Below, piece after piece: positions 46,875 to 57,352 of a stretch of DNA of 64,000 nucleotides. Origin of the DNA: Dillenia suffruticosa (lineage: Eukaryota > Streptophyta > Magnoliopsida > Dilleniales > Dilleniaceae). The notes under the pieces were generated by a model that was given only the letters and a program-made list of their open reading frames with translations, did not search any database and was not told the DNA's origin. The position numbers and the translations under genes were made by a program. The stretch is from positions 19,667,701 through 19,731,700 of the forward strand of contig JAVTVX010000004.1 in the NCBI GenBank assembly GCA_033439265.1. Direction: 5' to 3'. The stretch's first letter is position 1; each line of letters starts with the position of its first letter.

Positions 46875-47205
46875 TCATCTTCCCCGAAACCAGTTCCTGA
46901 AATTGACATGAGGAGCAACCAAATTTAGCTACACAATTTTGATTATGAGTGAGTTTGCTAATGAACAACAGATTACATGTAAGTAAAGGAACATGAAATA
47001 CAGATTTTAAGATCAGATTTCTTGACAAAATAATTGACCCATTCCCTATTGCAGTGGCTAATGAACGATCAGCAATCTTTACTTTTAAGTTACCAGTACA
47101 AGGAGTATAAGTAAAGAAGAGTGAAGAACAACCAATCATATGATCATAGGTACCAGAATCTAGGATCCAAGGAGTTTTATCCTCGGTTAGCATACTGAAA
47201 GTCTA
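46819..47205 (-). pseudogene. Copia 2 aspartic protease
   Basis: The frame contains TPWILDSGTYDHMIGCSSLF. The DSG active-site triad is intact. The usual DSGATDHM reads DSGTYDHM. Confidence 0.85.
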
Positions 47206-47220
47206 AGAAAAATTACCTTT

Positions 47221-48275
47221 CTATACAATAGAGGCAGATGGAAGAGAAGTTGAATTTAGGAGTTTCATGAGACTTTCCAACCATTTTTTATTGAGGGAAA
47301 TTAGAGAATTTTCGGATGTTGATTCTTCTGAAGCCATTTGAAGAGCTCTACTAGTCATTTGATCAGATTTTCTATTTTTCAAATGAGGAGGCTTTCCATG
47401 CAACTTCCAGCAAGTCTCACGAGTGTGACCAGGTTTTTTTACAATGATCACACCAGGGTCTATCTCCCTTTTTATTTCGAGTGTCGTTACCTCCATTTGA
47501 GGCATTAGAGAATCGATTGTTTTTTGCTGCTAGTGCTGATGATTCTGTTTCAAGAGTTTCTCGAGTTTCCTTTCCCAGGATAATGTTCCTTCTGCTTTCC
47601 TCCCTATGGACTTTGGAGAACACTTCCCGAGTAGATGTCAAGACCTCGCGTCCAAGAATTCTACCACAAACCTTATCAAGATCATTATTCAGACCAGCCA
47701 AGAAAGCAAAAACACGCTCTTTTTTATCATTCTCTTAAATATGACACTATCTTGTGGACAATGTCATTCATAATCATAAAAAATTCCAACTCCTGCCACA
47801 AGGTTTTAAGAGTATTGTAATATTATAAGACACTTAGATTACCTTGTTTTGTATTCCAAATTTGCGTAAAAATTTCATAAATCTGAGTCGAATTTTCCAG
47901 ATCTGAGAAAGTTTTCTTTGCAGCCTCCCTAATTTCTTGGGCGGTAGCAAGAAACATGTACGTCTTGCTTATTGACGGCTCCATTGAATTTATCAACCAG
48001 GACATGATTATGGCATTCTCCAATTCTCATATCTCAATCACTTCAGGATCTTCCTCCGATTTCTATGTTGCTCCAATAAAAAAACCGATCTTTCCTCATC
48101 CTCTGATGAAGAGCTTGACCAACTGGGACCATTGGAGATAATTTTCTTCATTGAGTTTGTGGATGATTGGTTGAGTGAAGAGATTATCATGGGTCAAAAG
48201 AGTGGTTTTTGAAGAAAAGGATTTCGTTGGACTAGAACCAAGTGTGTGGTCACCCACACTTGATGTGTTGGACAT
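47221..48275 (-). pseudogene. Copia 2 gag
   Basis: The probable start is the ATG at 48275 (MSNTSSVGDHTLGSS), followed by KLNEENYLQWSQLVKLFIRG, the conserved gag N-terminus. A TGA then replaces an arginine codon near 48096. The frame resumes as AIIMSWLINSMEPSISKTYM and AAKKTFSDLENSTQIYEIF. The CCHC zinc knuckle (CDHCKKPGHTRETCW) is split by a +1 base in an A run at 47444-47450. Gag would form virus-like particles and bind RNA. Confidence 0.88.
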
Positions 48276-48458
48276 GGTAGCTTGTTCTAGAAATAATAGA
48301 TGAGAAATACTGCAAAAAAATGAGGGAGAAAAACAGCAAGAAGAATGCTCTGTTTTGGAAAAAAAAATAAGGCAGAACAAGGCACAACAAAGATCACAGA
48401 GGTTGAACAAGATAATGAAATCCTATGACAGGATTTTAATGCCAGAAACGAGCCTAAA

Positions 48459-48470
48459 GCTCTGATACCA
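48459..48470 (-). promoter_or_regulatory. Primer-binding site for initiator Met tRNA (Copia 2)
   Basis: The plus strand GCTCTGATACCA is TGGTATCAGAGC on the element strand, immediately inside the 5' LTR. Confidence 0.93.
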
Positions 48471-48710
48471 TGTGGAATCAGTAGGTTTTAGAATATCTAA
48501 CCGAATAATCTTCATCTTATACATAGGAGGTGATATACCTCAATATATATATAATTGATAGAGGAAATAATATGAAACTAATTCCTAATTTACTCCTAAT
48601 TTACAGTCATAAAATAAGAATTAAATTAATCATTCAAAGATTATAATTATTTTTCTAAAATAAACATTTCTAAGTAATAAGAAAGATTTCTAAGTAAACG
48701 CATCATTCCA
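48471..48710 (-). repeat. Copia 2 5' LTR (240 bp)
   Basis: On the plus strand it runs TGTGGAATCAGTAGG to CATCATTCCA. It matches 43608-43841 with substitutions and short indels, and its outer end is slightly eroded. Confidence 0.86.
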
Positions 48711-49425
48711 ACTTCTTTAAGGAGAGCAATGGAAGGATGGGAGAAAGAAGGCCTGAACTCCTAATATTGAGTTTAGTGAGGAGCATTTGGTGCCATTAGA
48801 CACAAAGATCATCGGATTTAATATTTAAGTTTACTTTGCAATATGTGTCTATCAATGTTTCAAAAATTGTAAAATGCTAGAAAATTGTAAATGCTATTGT
48901 TAGAAATTATGCATTATAAGAATTTAATTTTATTAATTAAAAGTAGAAGGAACAGTTTGCAATGTGAACCAAAGTTAAAGGACTATTTGTGCATTTTATA
49001 TTTGTAGGCAAAATCCACACAGAGGTCATCATTAACATGCGATTTTCTAGATTGCTCTTGGAGCCACTGCTGCAAATGGGATCACGACGCCTATCACACC
49101 CTTCGTTTGATCGCGACCATTCAGCTTTTAGTTCTGTTTTTGATTTACATGGTGATATAACCCCACGGTTTTCCTTTTCATATATCCGTAGTTAAAAGAA
49201 ATAGAAAAAGATCAAAAGGAAGTGGTTTGGAATAGCTCACAAAAAGAGGAAAAAGTGATTTAAAAGAGAGCGTGGCCCAACATTTCTTCTTTACCTTTCC
49301 CTCTCCCCTAATTGTTAATAATTTTTTCACACCAGAAATTTAGCTATGAATCTTTATCACTTTTCTTCTGTAAAAATATCAAGTATTATCTTCTCTTAAA
49401 CTTTTCTAATTTAAATCTGCTATTA

Positions 49426-49738
49426 TGTAACAATTCTCTTTAGAGAGAGAAAATATATAGAGAGGAAAAATGTATAGAGAGAGATAGAAAGAGAGAGAGA
49501 AAGAAAAAGAATTAAGAGATAGAGAGAGAAAAACTATAGAGGAAGAGAGAGGGAGAATACAAGAGAGAAAGAGAGATTACATTTACTTTTCATCTAATTC
49601 CATACCAATACATGTCATTACATTCCTATTTATACTATTTTTACTAACTATTTAACAATTTCTATTAATTACCAACTAATAAATTAGCTACTAACTAATA
49701 TTTCGAACTATGATTAACTACTAACCATAGTCATTACA
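49426..49738 (-). repeat. 3' LTR of the small Gypsy derivative
   Basis: On the plus strand it runs TGTAACAATTC to GTCATTACA, 313 bp, with a purine-rich GAGAGAAAGA interior. It matches 50515-50819. Confidence 0.88.
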
Positions 49739-50094
49739 ATACTTCCCCCTTGAGAATATTCTTGTCCTCAAGAATGGAAAATCAAGAATTGAATTTAAAT
49801 TCATAAATCTTGAACCATGGTTTACATTTTGTTGAAAGATAAGATGATGAAAATGAACAATCGATATAATTTGAGTTACATGAAGAGTAGTGAGAGAAAA
49901 ATAGAAATGAGAGAGTTTGATAGAGACATTTTTTGAATTTCTTTTTTGTGAATGATTTTTTCCAACGAACAATGAAAATTCAATTTTTGGAGGGTTTGGC
50001 AAGTATCCACAATCAAGAACTTCTTTATTGGACAATTGAAATCTTGCTTCATTAATGGGTTCTTCATTAGTCATTTGTGATCCTTCTTCCACCT

Positions 50095-50469
50095 TTAACA
50101 CTTCTTCACTAGAAGTGGTATAAAGGAAGACTCAAAAAATATATCAATATCTTGTTCTTTCATGTGTATTGACATTGTTTCATTTATCACTTGAGTTGTT
50201 TCATTGCTTTTCAATTTCTTTTCATTTTCTTGCTCCTTTTCCACAAAAGTTTTTGTATTCTCATCGATACCAATTTTCAATGATAAAACATTGATTCGAG
50301 AGTCCATATTGCTCAAGATCGACTCCCATTTCTGATTTTGCTCATGCAGACTTTGGCATAATTCTTCCATTTGTTTATTGAATTGAAGGTGTTGCTCTCT
50401 AGCTTCATTTGCCATTTCCTTCAATCTGGCTTCAATTTTCCTGAATCGATCATCAGTGCCTTCTGCCAT
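50095..50469 (-). CDS. Short gag-like open frame of the Gypsy derivative
   Basis: Starting at the ATG at 50469, the frame reads MAEGTDDRFRKIEARLKEMA, then NEAREQHLQFNKQMEELCQS and later NMDSRINVLSLKIGID, ending at 50095. The regular charge and leucine pattern over residues 5-60 predicts a coiled coil, as in the N-terminus of plant Ty3/Gypsy gag. There are no capsid, zinc-knuckle or pol domains. It is 124 codons, much shorter than a real gag (300 or more). It may be an open remnant only. Confidence 0.5.
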   Translation of the reverse strand: MAEGTDDRFRKIEARLKEMANEAREQHLQFNKQMEELCQSLHEQNQKWESILSNMDSRINVLSLKIGIDENTKTFVEKEQENEKKLKSNETTQVINETMSIHMKEQDIDIFFESSFIPLLVKKC

Positions 50470-50499
50470 CAATTCTTTTACACGTTCAAGGATTGCAAA

Positions 50500-50511
50500 G
50501 CTCTGATACCA
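50500..50511 (-). promoter_or_regulatory. Primer-binding site (initiator Met tRNA) of the Gypsy derivative
   Basis: GCTCTGATACCA on the plus strand, 3 bp inside the 5' LTR that begins at 50515. Confidence 0.88.
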
Positions 50512-50514
50512 ATT

Positions 50515-50819
50515 TGTAACAATCCTTTCTAAAGAGGGAAAATGTATAGAGAGAGAGAAAGAGAGAGAGAAAGAAAAAGAGTTAAGAGACAGAGAGAGAA
50601 AGACTATAGAGAAAGGGAGAGGGAGAATACAAGAGAGAAAGAGAGATTACATTTGTTTATATTCAATTCCATACCAATACATGTCATTATATTCCTATTT
50701 ATACTATTTTTATTAACTATTTAACAATTTGTATTAACTACCGACTAATGCATTAACTATTAATTAATATTTTTAACTATAATTAACTACTAACCATAGT
50801 CATAGTCATAGTCATTACA
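50515..50819 (-). repeat. 5' LTR of the small Gypsy derivative
   Basis: On the plus strand it runs TGTAACAATCC to GTCATTACA, 305 bp. It includes a triplicated CATAGT near its right end that the other LTR has only once. Confidence 0.88.
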
Positions 50820-51835
50820 TATTACCGCTCTATTCTTTAAACAGATCCTCCATTCACACATTGACATTCATCTCCTTTCTTTCCTCTGATCATTCTTACC
50901 TACACACTTACCATCTCGCCCTTCTCTCTCTGTCTCTCTCTCTCTTCTAGGTAAGTTCTAGTGCAAAGACTATTAAGGAGACATGGACATAAAAGAGAAA
51001 TGTGCCGAAATGGTGCGTATGGCTAGTCGTTATGTATTTTTCTAATGAAATGAGTACCATAATGACAGCACAAATATTATTAGGGAAAGTATTTTATTAT
51101 GAAAAAGAAAAGAATTATGAAAAACATTTTTATTATGAAAAAAGAAAAAAAATATATGAAAAAATTCTTCTACCGGCTATGTATTATTCAAAGAGTAAAT
51201 TTTCTATTGGTGTCAAATCACAAAATTTAAACCAACAACAACAATAATAATTAAATCTTTATCTCAAGATCAGGTATATGAATTTTTTATATCATTATAA
51301 CTTATTCCATATCACATGTTTACCTATATGATTAATTTTTTCATATGACAACAATAATTTTTTTATATCATATTTTCTTATCGTTATCCAATTATTCTTA
51401 GATTTCTCTCTCCATCTCTTAATAAGGATTTTTCCCCTAACAATAAGATAATTAACTTGGATTATATTATATGGGAATCCAAAAGCAATTCTTGTTCTCT
51501 ATCGGTCCAACTCAACGTATGAGCTAAAGCATTTGACACACGGTTCCGCGCGTCCAACAAAAGAGTACCTAACTAAAGCTTTGATTCATGGAATATATGA
51601 AATTCTACTGTTTACCAGTGTACTTCCACGAAGCACTCGAAGAGGTGAACGAGAGGCATTGTTCGAATTCACTACCGAATTTGCTCTTTTGTTTTACTTT
51701 TATAAAGCAGAAATCTAATGTATTATGTTTTGAAAAATACCCCAATTTACTAGCATGAGAAAGTTTTTATCAAGGCCGATTGAAGTTCAAGAAAACTAAG
51801 TTTTGTAAAGCAAAACCTGAACCTGGGGTACTGTT

Positions 51836-51838
<3 letters not shown>

Positions 51839-51868
<30 letters not shown>
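51839..51868. repeat. (CA)15 microsatellite
   Basis: The same locus in copy 1 of the tandem repeat (24729-24744) has 8 units, showing length change between duplicates. Confidence 0.95.
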
Positions 51869-51869
<1 letters not shown>

Positions 51870-51909
51870 TCTAATAAGAATTGAGTGTAATTGCACTGTT
51901 AAATTGCAA

Positions 51910-54760
51910 TAACTTCAGGGATTAAATTGCACTGTTAAAGTTACTTTGACAAAGTGTCATAATGATAAGACTCAAGTGTGTGGGAATTGACCTTCTAGTC
52001 TTCCGTCAGTTCCCTTTTCCTTTTTGTGACTAATCTGTTTTTGCTATAAAGAACAAAAGAGTTAGCCATATAAGGCAGGAGGATTCTCATGTGATCACAT
52101 TGCATTGGGTTATTCATGTTTTCCTAGTTTGACTTAGTCCCCTTTAGATTGTAACAATATAAGTTTTGGGCACTTGATAGCCATGTACTAAACTGTACAT
52201 TTTTTTTTCTTTTAATTATAAAATTTTCACCATTGAAAATTAAAAAAAAAATTGATTTTGGAATTTTTAAATAATGACATGAAAATATCTATAAATAATG
52301 TGATTTAATTTTATTCTATGTACTTTTTCTCTAAGTAGTCAAATTTACAATTATAATTTAGTTTACAATAGCGTTATTAAATTAAAGATATCATGAAAAT
52401 ATATAAGGTCCCTTAATTAATATAGATAAATTACAAGTATCCTAATGTTCATTCCATTGTATAAAAATAAATAAATTTCTTACTTTTTTATGTTTTTTTC
52501 TGTAATGAGCATTGCTCGGGATGGAGAAAGATGGCCTAAACTCCAAATATTGGGTTTAAGTTTGGAGCATTTAGTACAGGTAGACGTAAAGATCACCGGA
52601 TTTAATATCTATGTTCCGATGGCACTTTGCAACTGTCAATATTTTAAAAATCATAAAATATTAGAAAATTGTAAATGTTCTTCGCAGAAATTAAACATTA
52701 TAAGAATTTAATTTTACAAATTAAAAGTAGAAGGAACGGTTTGCAATGTGAACCGAAGTACAAAGACTATTTGTGCATTTTATTTTTTACAAGCATGCTA
52801 AATTTCTTAAGGCAAAATGCACAGAGAGGTTAACTTTATAAAATCATATAGTTTCGAGGTCTTTTTTAGAATATCAAGAGTGAAAGGGATCAAAATATTT
52901 TACCCTCTCTTCTGTGTCATCAATAATGTGCGATTTTCGAGGAATGCACTTGTAGCCACCGCCACAAATGGGAACACGATGCCTATCACACATTTCGTTT
53001 GATTACCACCATTCAGCTTTTATTTCTGTTTTTGATTTTCAAGATGACAGAATTACTCTCCCCCCCAAAAAAAAAAAAACAAATAGCTTGTGAATAATTT
53101 CCCCCTCCCCTTTCATTCTATCAATTGTTAACAATTTTTTCACACTAGAATTCTAGCCTATTAATCTTTATTGCTTATCTTTTGTAGAAATATCAAGGCA
53201 TATCTTATCTTAAACTTTTCTAATTTAAATCTGTTTTCATATCTGCATCACTTAAACTTATCCTCCATTCACATTTACATACATTCGATCTTTTCTTTCT
53301 TTCCTCCAGAGATTCTCACCAACACTCTTGTCATCTCCCTTAAAACACCCTTCTCAATCTCTCTTTGCTTTAGATAACTTCTACTGCTAAGACTATTAGG
53401 GAGACATGGGGATAAGAAAGAAATTGTCCAGATGGGTTCGTGTGGTTAGTTATTATGTATTTTCCCGATGAATGAGTATTATAATGACAGCACAAATATT
53501 ATTAGTAAAAGTATTTTTATTATGAAAAAAGAAAAAACATTATGAAAAACGAAAGAAATATGAAAAAAACTCTTGCATTATATATATTATTCATGCATAG
53601 TAAATTTTCTATTAGTGTCAAATCACAAAACTTTTTTTTTATATTTGAATTCGAAATTATCGGATTGAAATCGGAAGAAAATAGTTGTGACCATTTGCTA
53701 GAATTTTTTTTTTACCAACCGATATCCTGATTTTGTCAGACAAATCCGGTCCAAGTACTGGGGCCCATTAAAGGTTTGACTCTCTCAAATCTTTTTCTTT
53801 TTTTCTATTCCTAAAACTCAAACTCGAGAACTCAGATTAAGAAAATAAAGTGTCCGATGACAATCATTTAACTCAAAAGAGTTTGGTCCATCTATAGAAT
53901 TTTGATAACATTTCAAAACTAGTTTGTTTTCATCAATACACTGCACTATTTAAGCATGACCTGGTATAAAGAATAGCGATTGCCATCAATAGCAGGGTAT
54001 CTGTTTAAACCCGAACTTTTCTTCAAAAACTAAATTTTACCATACTATTCACTTAAGAAAATTCTAATTTCTTGACAGAAAAAAGACGTAACTACCAACG
54101 GTTCTCCTTGTAACTGATGTAAAATAGACATGCTTGAATTCAACAATTTAATTATCAAGCAATTGGGCCATCGCAAAGGAAGAATCTGCGGAAAAAGGGA
54201 CATGGAGCAAAAACATGCACGTGGAAAAAGAAGTGGAGCAACTTGCGCAGCATATTTAAAGTGTGTTGCAATGTAACGATTTACATTGTGTTTTACCTAA
54301 AAATTCGACAATTAGTCTATTTAAAATTAACTGTTTGTAATGGTAACCTTATTTTGTTATAAAGTGTGTTTAACTATCTTTTGTTTTTTAATGTATTTTA
54401 TTTTAGAGTGTTCAGAAGGGGTTATAAAAATAATTAAGAAAAAAAGTATGATGTGAGTTGTAACTTATGGTAATAGTGTGTAAAATTTATAAATAATGAA
54501 AAAAAGCTTAACTTTGAAAAAGACTCATTGGCTACGCAAACATTTCAATATTTTCTCCTTCCTAAGCCTATAAGCATTTAAAAAGATCTATAAGGGGGCA
54601 AGAATTGGTAATATGTCTAACAAACTAATTTTCAACCTTTGGAATTGTTTTTCAAAAGCTCTCTCACTGCAAATTGTACTCACTATTTTTAATTAATATA
54701 ACTATTGTTGCCTATAATTGAATATCATTTATGTGATTGCTCTAACTTATTTTCTTTACT
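51910..54760. repeat. Tandem flank repeat, copy 4, no gene
   Basis: Counterpart of copy 2 (24776-27026) and of the 5677-6724 block at its right end. It contains a third EGF-like ghost (52820-53040, GGGYKCIPRKSH on the minus strand), which keeps a cysteine lost in the other two. It also carries a SINE insertion. Confidence 0.65.
53708..53894 (-). mobile_element. tRNA-derived SINE
   Basis: It is flanked by TAGAATTTT (53699-53707 and 53895-53903); the paralogous sites at 26314 and 5856 have one uninterrupted TAGAATTTT. The minus strand begins GGACCAAACTC and contains a degenerate tRNA promoter (box B-like GAGTTTGAGTTTT). Its 3' part holds a word shared with the SINE at 61602 (GATATC and ATTTTGTC near the tail), ending in a poly(A) seen as a T run at the left edge. 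Confidence 0.75.
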
Positions 54761-55060
54761 TAGGTTATAATTGTTTTAAATGAATCTCAATACATACAAA
54801 CGCATCACATAACCTAATTGTTCTGCATTGCTTAGTTGTTTGGTTGGTTTATGTCTTTAATTCTGATGTCTATTAGGCCTCCAATTGCCTAGTTTACTCA
54901 AAAAGTACTTAAAACAATGCTTAGTTTAAACTTGCATGTCACACAATATATAACTTCAGTACCCCATTAACTCCAAACAACTGCAAACAAGGTGTGAATA
55001 ACATATAGGGTTCATTTACAACATTTTGATATTCACTCGTCAAATAAAAGTACAAAATAT
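54761..55060. other. 3' flank of WAK-C, no gene
   Basis: Homologous to the WAK-A 3' flank (11971-12991, with internal losses). It is the uninserted counterpart of the 5.2-kb CACTA site. Confidence 0.6.
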
Positions 55061-56067
55061 CTATTTTTCGATATGATTTATGGTGTGAAATAGAAGAAGT
55101 TTTACATCAAGTGACAAGACCAAAATATTATCTGGAAACATAGTTGTCGAAGGTGTACTTGAAGTAATAGCATCTAAGCTACCAATATTCTCGCCTATGC
55201 CATACATGTCCTCCTGTTGAACAGTTTCATGGATAATTATAGACATTGCAGACGTTTGAATCCTTCCTAATTCCATTGCTATGCTTTTCATTACAGGCCT
55301 CTTTTTTCCATTCAAATTCAAGCATAGCTGCTGTGCAAGCTTAGCAACTGCCATAAATTGCTTCTCACTTTTATTGTCTTTCAAAAGTTTAAAACGATTC
55401 TTTTCCACTGCAATGAGGAAAATGGTTGCCAAACTTCTTTCTTCTTGTGATTTAGTCCAAGTAATTGGCTTTCGACTGGTTAGAAGTTCAACCATCACAT
55501 CCCAAAACTATAAACATCACTCTTGTTAGTGAATTGGCTTGTTTGAAAATATTCCAGATCTAAATAGTCAAATGTCCCTTGAACTAAGATTGTTAAATGC
55601 ATCTGTTCCATAGGATTCGATTTTGATGTCCCAAAATCTGAAACTTTTGCTCTATACTTTTCATCCAATAATATATAGATTGATTTGATATCTCGATGGT
55701 AAATAGGCATAGAAGTTCATGAGTGTAAGTAGGCCAGCAAATTTACAATTTTTATAGCAATCCGTAATCGAGTTTCCCATGACATTGGAAAATCATCTGC
55801 TTCATTGTGGATGTACTCAAAAAGAGTTCCATTAGGGACAAACTCATAAACTAAAATTGTCCATGGCTCTCTGTAACTCTTCTGACGTGAAAATCTTAGC
55901 TTTCTCAACTTTACCATCTTGTGTTGATATTTGTTGTTAAAGAAGCAGACCGCCATTACGTTTGAAATACTTTTGCTTGATCCTCCCGTTTCTCCTCTTG
56001 ACCATTATTTTATACAATGCAAAACTCCCAGCAAGCAAAAGCATTGATCCAAAACTAGTGGTGACTC
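55061..56067 (-). pseudogene. WAK-C exon 3 relic: membrane segment and kinase fragments
   Basis: The acceptor GATGCAG precedes 56067. Visible in order: [10 protein letters not shown] membrane start; FKRNGGLLL then TAA (AAA in WAK-B); [15 protein letters not shown]; the deletion junction directly followed by [26 protein letters not shown] then [48 protein letters not shown] (conserved G and P changed); DVYSFG; after a frameshift VELLTSRKPITWTKSQEERS and KRPVMKSIAMELG. Confidence 0.9.
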
Positions 56068-56348
56068 CTGCATCAAACAAGGATAAGTATTAAGGAGTGC
56101 TGCATAAAATGATTTAACATGTCCATATTACAGTAAGAAATTAAAACGTTCAAACATGTCCATATTGAAGCAATAAATTAAAATATAGTCTATATTATGA
56201 ATATTACAAGATTGAAGTTTGAAACTAAAGTATTTGTTGTCCGGTATATTTGTACACTTGCATTATTAAGAATAGATTTGTAAATTTTGCAGCATGGTAT
56301 CTAGACCCTATAAACTTTTTATTAGATCATCTACACATGATGATAATG

Positions 56349-57352
56349 CATTACTAGTTCCGAGGAGTATTAGTGATAGAAATTTTTCGTTACTAATTTT
56401 GTCGTTGAAAATCTCCTCGCTAAATATTAGTGACGGAAGACCATCGGTCGCTAAATTTTCCAACGGAGCTAAAAATTTCATCGCTGATCCGTCGCTAAAT
56501 CTATTAGTGACAATATTTTCGTCGCCAAAAATTTTATGGCTGATAGCTTTACATAATCTACCGGTTCCTGCCATACCTTTTTTTTTCCTTCTAAAAAGTG
56601 TCATGACGTGGACTCGAACCTAGGCATAAGAGTAGAGTTTGAGTTGTGACAACCACTATGCTACAATGTCATATCAAACCAACTTTTTTTGTTATTTTAC
56701 TCTCATATTATTTTTTAAAAAATAATAAAATAATATAAAATGCTAATTTGTTATAAAATAATTAAATAATAAAATGCTAGCTTAAAATGAAATAATATAA
56801 GATTTAAAAAATAAAATAATATTAATCTTTAAAAAAATAAAATATAAAAAATAAAATAATATGCTTATTTAAAATATTATAAAATAATAAATATGATTTG
56901 TTAATATAAAATAATAAAATAAAATAAAATAAAGTAAAATATAAAATTTTAATTAAAAAAATTAGGTTTAGCAATCCGTCCCTTATCAATCATTGATAGT
57001 TTTACATAGTTTCTTAAATCAGTGACGATAAATTTTCATCGCTAAAAATTTTGTCGCTAATCCTCACTGATAGTTTTACATAGTTTCTTTTTTCTTTTTT
57101 TTTTCTTAAATTAGTATACCGACGGATTAGCGACAGAAAAAAATCTGTCATTAATTTCCATCACTAATCCCTTGTTAAGTAATACTATTTCTTCCGGTTG
57201 TGACCGATTAGCGACAGAAATATTTTTGTCACTAATTTTTACTTTTTTATTTTGTAACGTTTGACGTTAGTCCATCGTAATTCTAATGCTATTCATGATG
57301 AAATTTTTTAGTGACCAATTTACCGTCATTGATAACATGTTTTCTTTTAGTG
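56349..57352. mobile_element. Non-autonomous CACTA element, 1004 bp, in WAK-C intron 2
   Basis: It begins CATTACTAG and ends TTTTAGTG, flanked by ATG (56346-56348 and 57353-57355). The WAK-B intron in inverted form reads GATGGTAATGGTAGAACC near 30765-30782 with a single ATG, so the empty site is directly visible. Subterminal motifs such as GTCGCTAAATC and TTAGCGACAGAAA link it to the family at 1-555. No transposase is present. The interior includes an AATAAAATA-rich zone and a tRNA-like segment. Confidence 0.88.
56573..56690 (-). mobile_element. tRNA-like / SINE-like segment inside the CACTA element
   Basis: The minus strand has a perfect box A TAGCATAGTGG (56653-56663) and box B GGTTCGAGTCC (56610-56620), 32 bp apart, as in RNA polymerase III promoters. 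The acceptor arms pair poorly (TGAC with GTCA only). A short A-rich tail follows. It is either a SINE head or a decayed tRNA; no clear target duplication is seen. Confidence 0.55.

Larger units (their letters stand above)
43608..48710 (-). mobile_element. Copia LTR retrotransposon 2, nearly full-length, decayed
   Basis: Reading on the minus strand: 5' LTR at 48710-48471, primer site, gag, protease, integrase, reverse transcriptase, RNase H, polypurine tract, 3' LTR at 43841-43608. The total is 5.1 kb. Integrase lies before RT, so it is Copia. Frames are interrupted by frameshifts and stops, but most domain signatures remain, and it is better preserved than Copia 1. No clean 5-bp target duplication is visible (TTTTT on the left, ACTTC on the right). 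The flanks join into copy 3 of the tandem repeat. Confidence 0.93.
49426..50819 (-). mobile_element. Small non-autonomous LTR element derived from Ty3/Gypsy, 1394 bp
   Basis: Two LTRs of about 310 bp flank only about 776 bp. The exact target duplication TATTA is at 49421-49425 and 50820-50824. Excising the element gives AAATCTGCTATTACCGCTC, matching AAATCTGCTTTTACCACTT near 23592 in copy 1. The minus strand has a tRNA-Met primer site next to the 5' LTR, a short gag-like frame, and just before the 3' LTR a remnant LEDKNILKG and purine tract that match the C-terminal end of Ty3/Gypsy polyproteins. So the middle of a Gypsy element is deleted and both ends are kept. Confidence 0.85.
40502..51909. 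repeat. Tandem flank repeat, copy 3, expanded by three insertions
   Basis: Counterpart of copy 1 (22311-24775). Its unique sequence is split by a 2.4-kb solo LTR (40974-43387), Copia 2 (43608-48710) and the Gypsy derivative (49426-50819). Without them it would be about 2.5 kb, the length of copy 1. The EGF-like ghost lies at about 49020-49165 and a WAK 5'-flank trace near 51500. Confidence 0.65.

Noticed and set aside
49440..49600. GA-rich tracts considered as independent satellites
   Set aside because: They are the LTR interior of the Gypsy derivative and are matched at 50530-50650.
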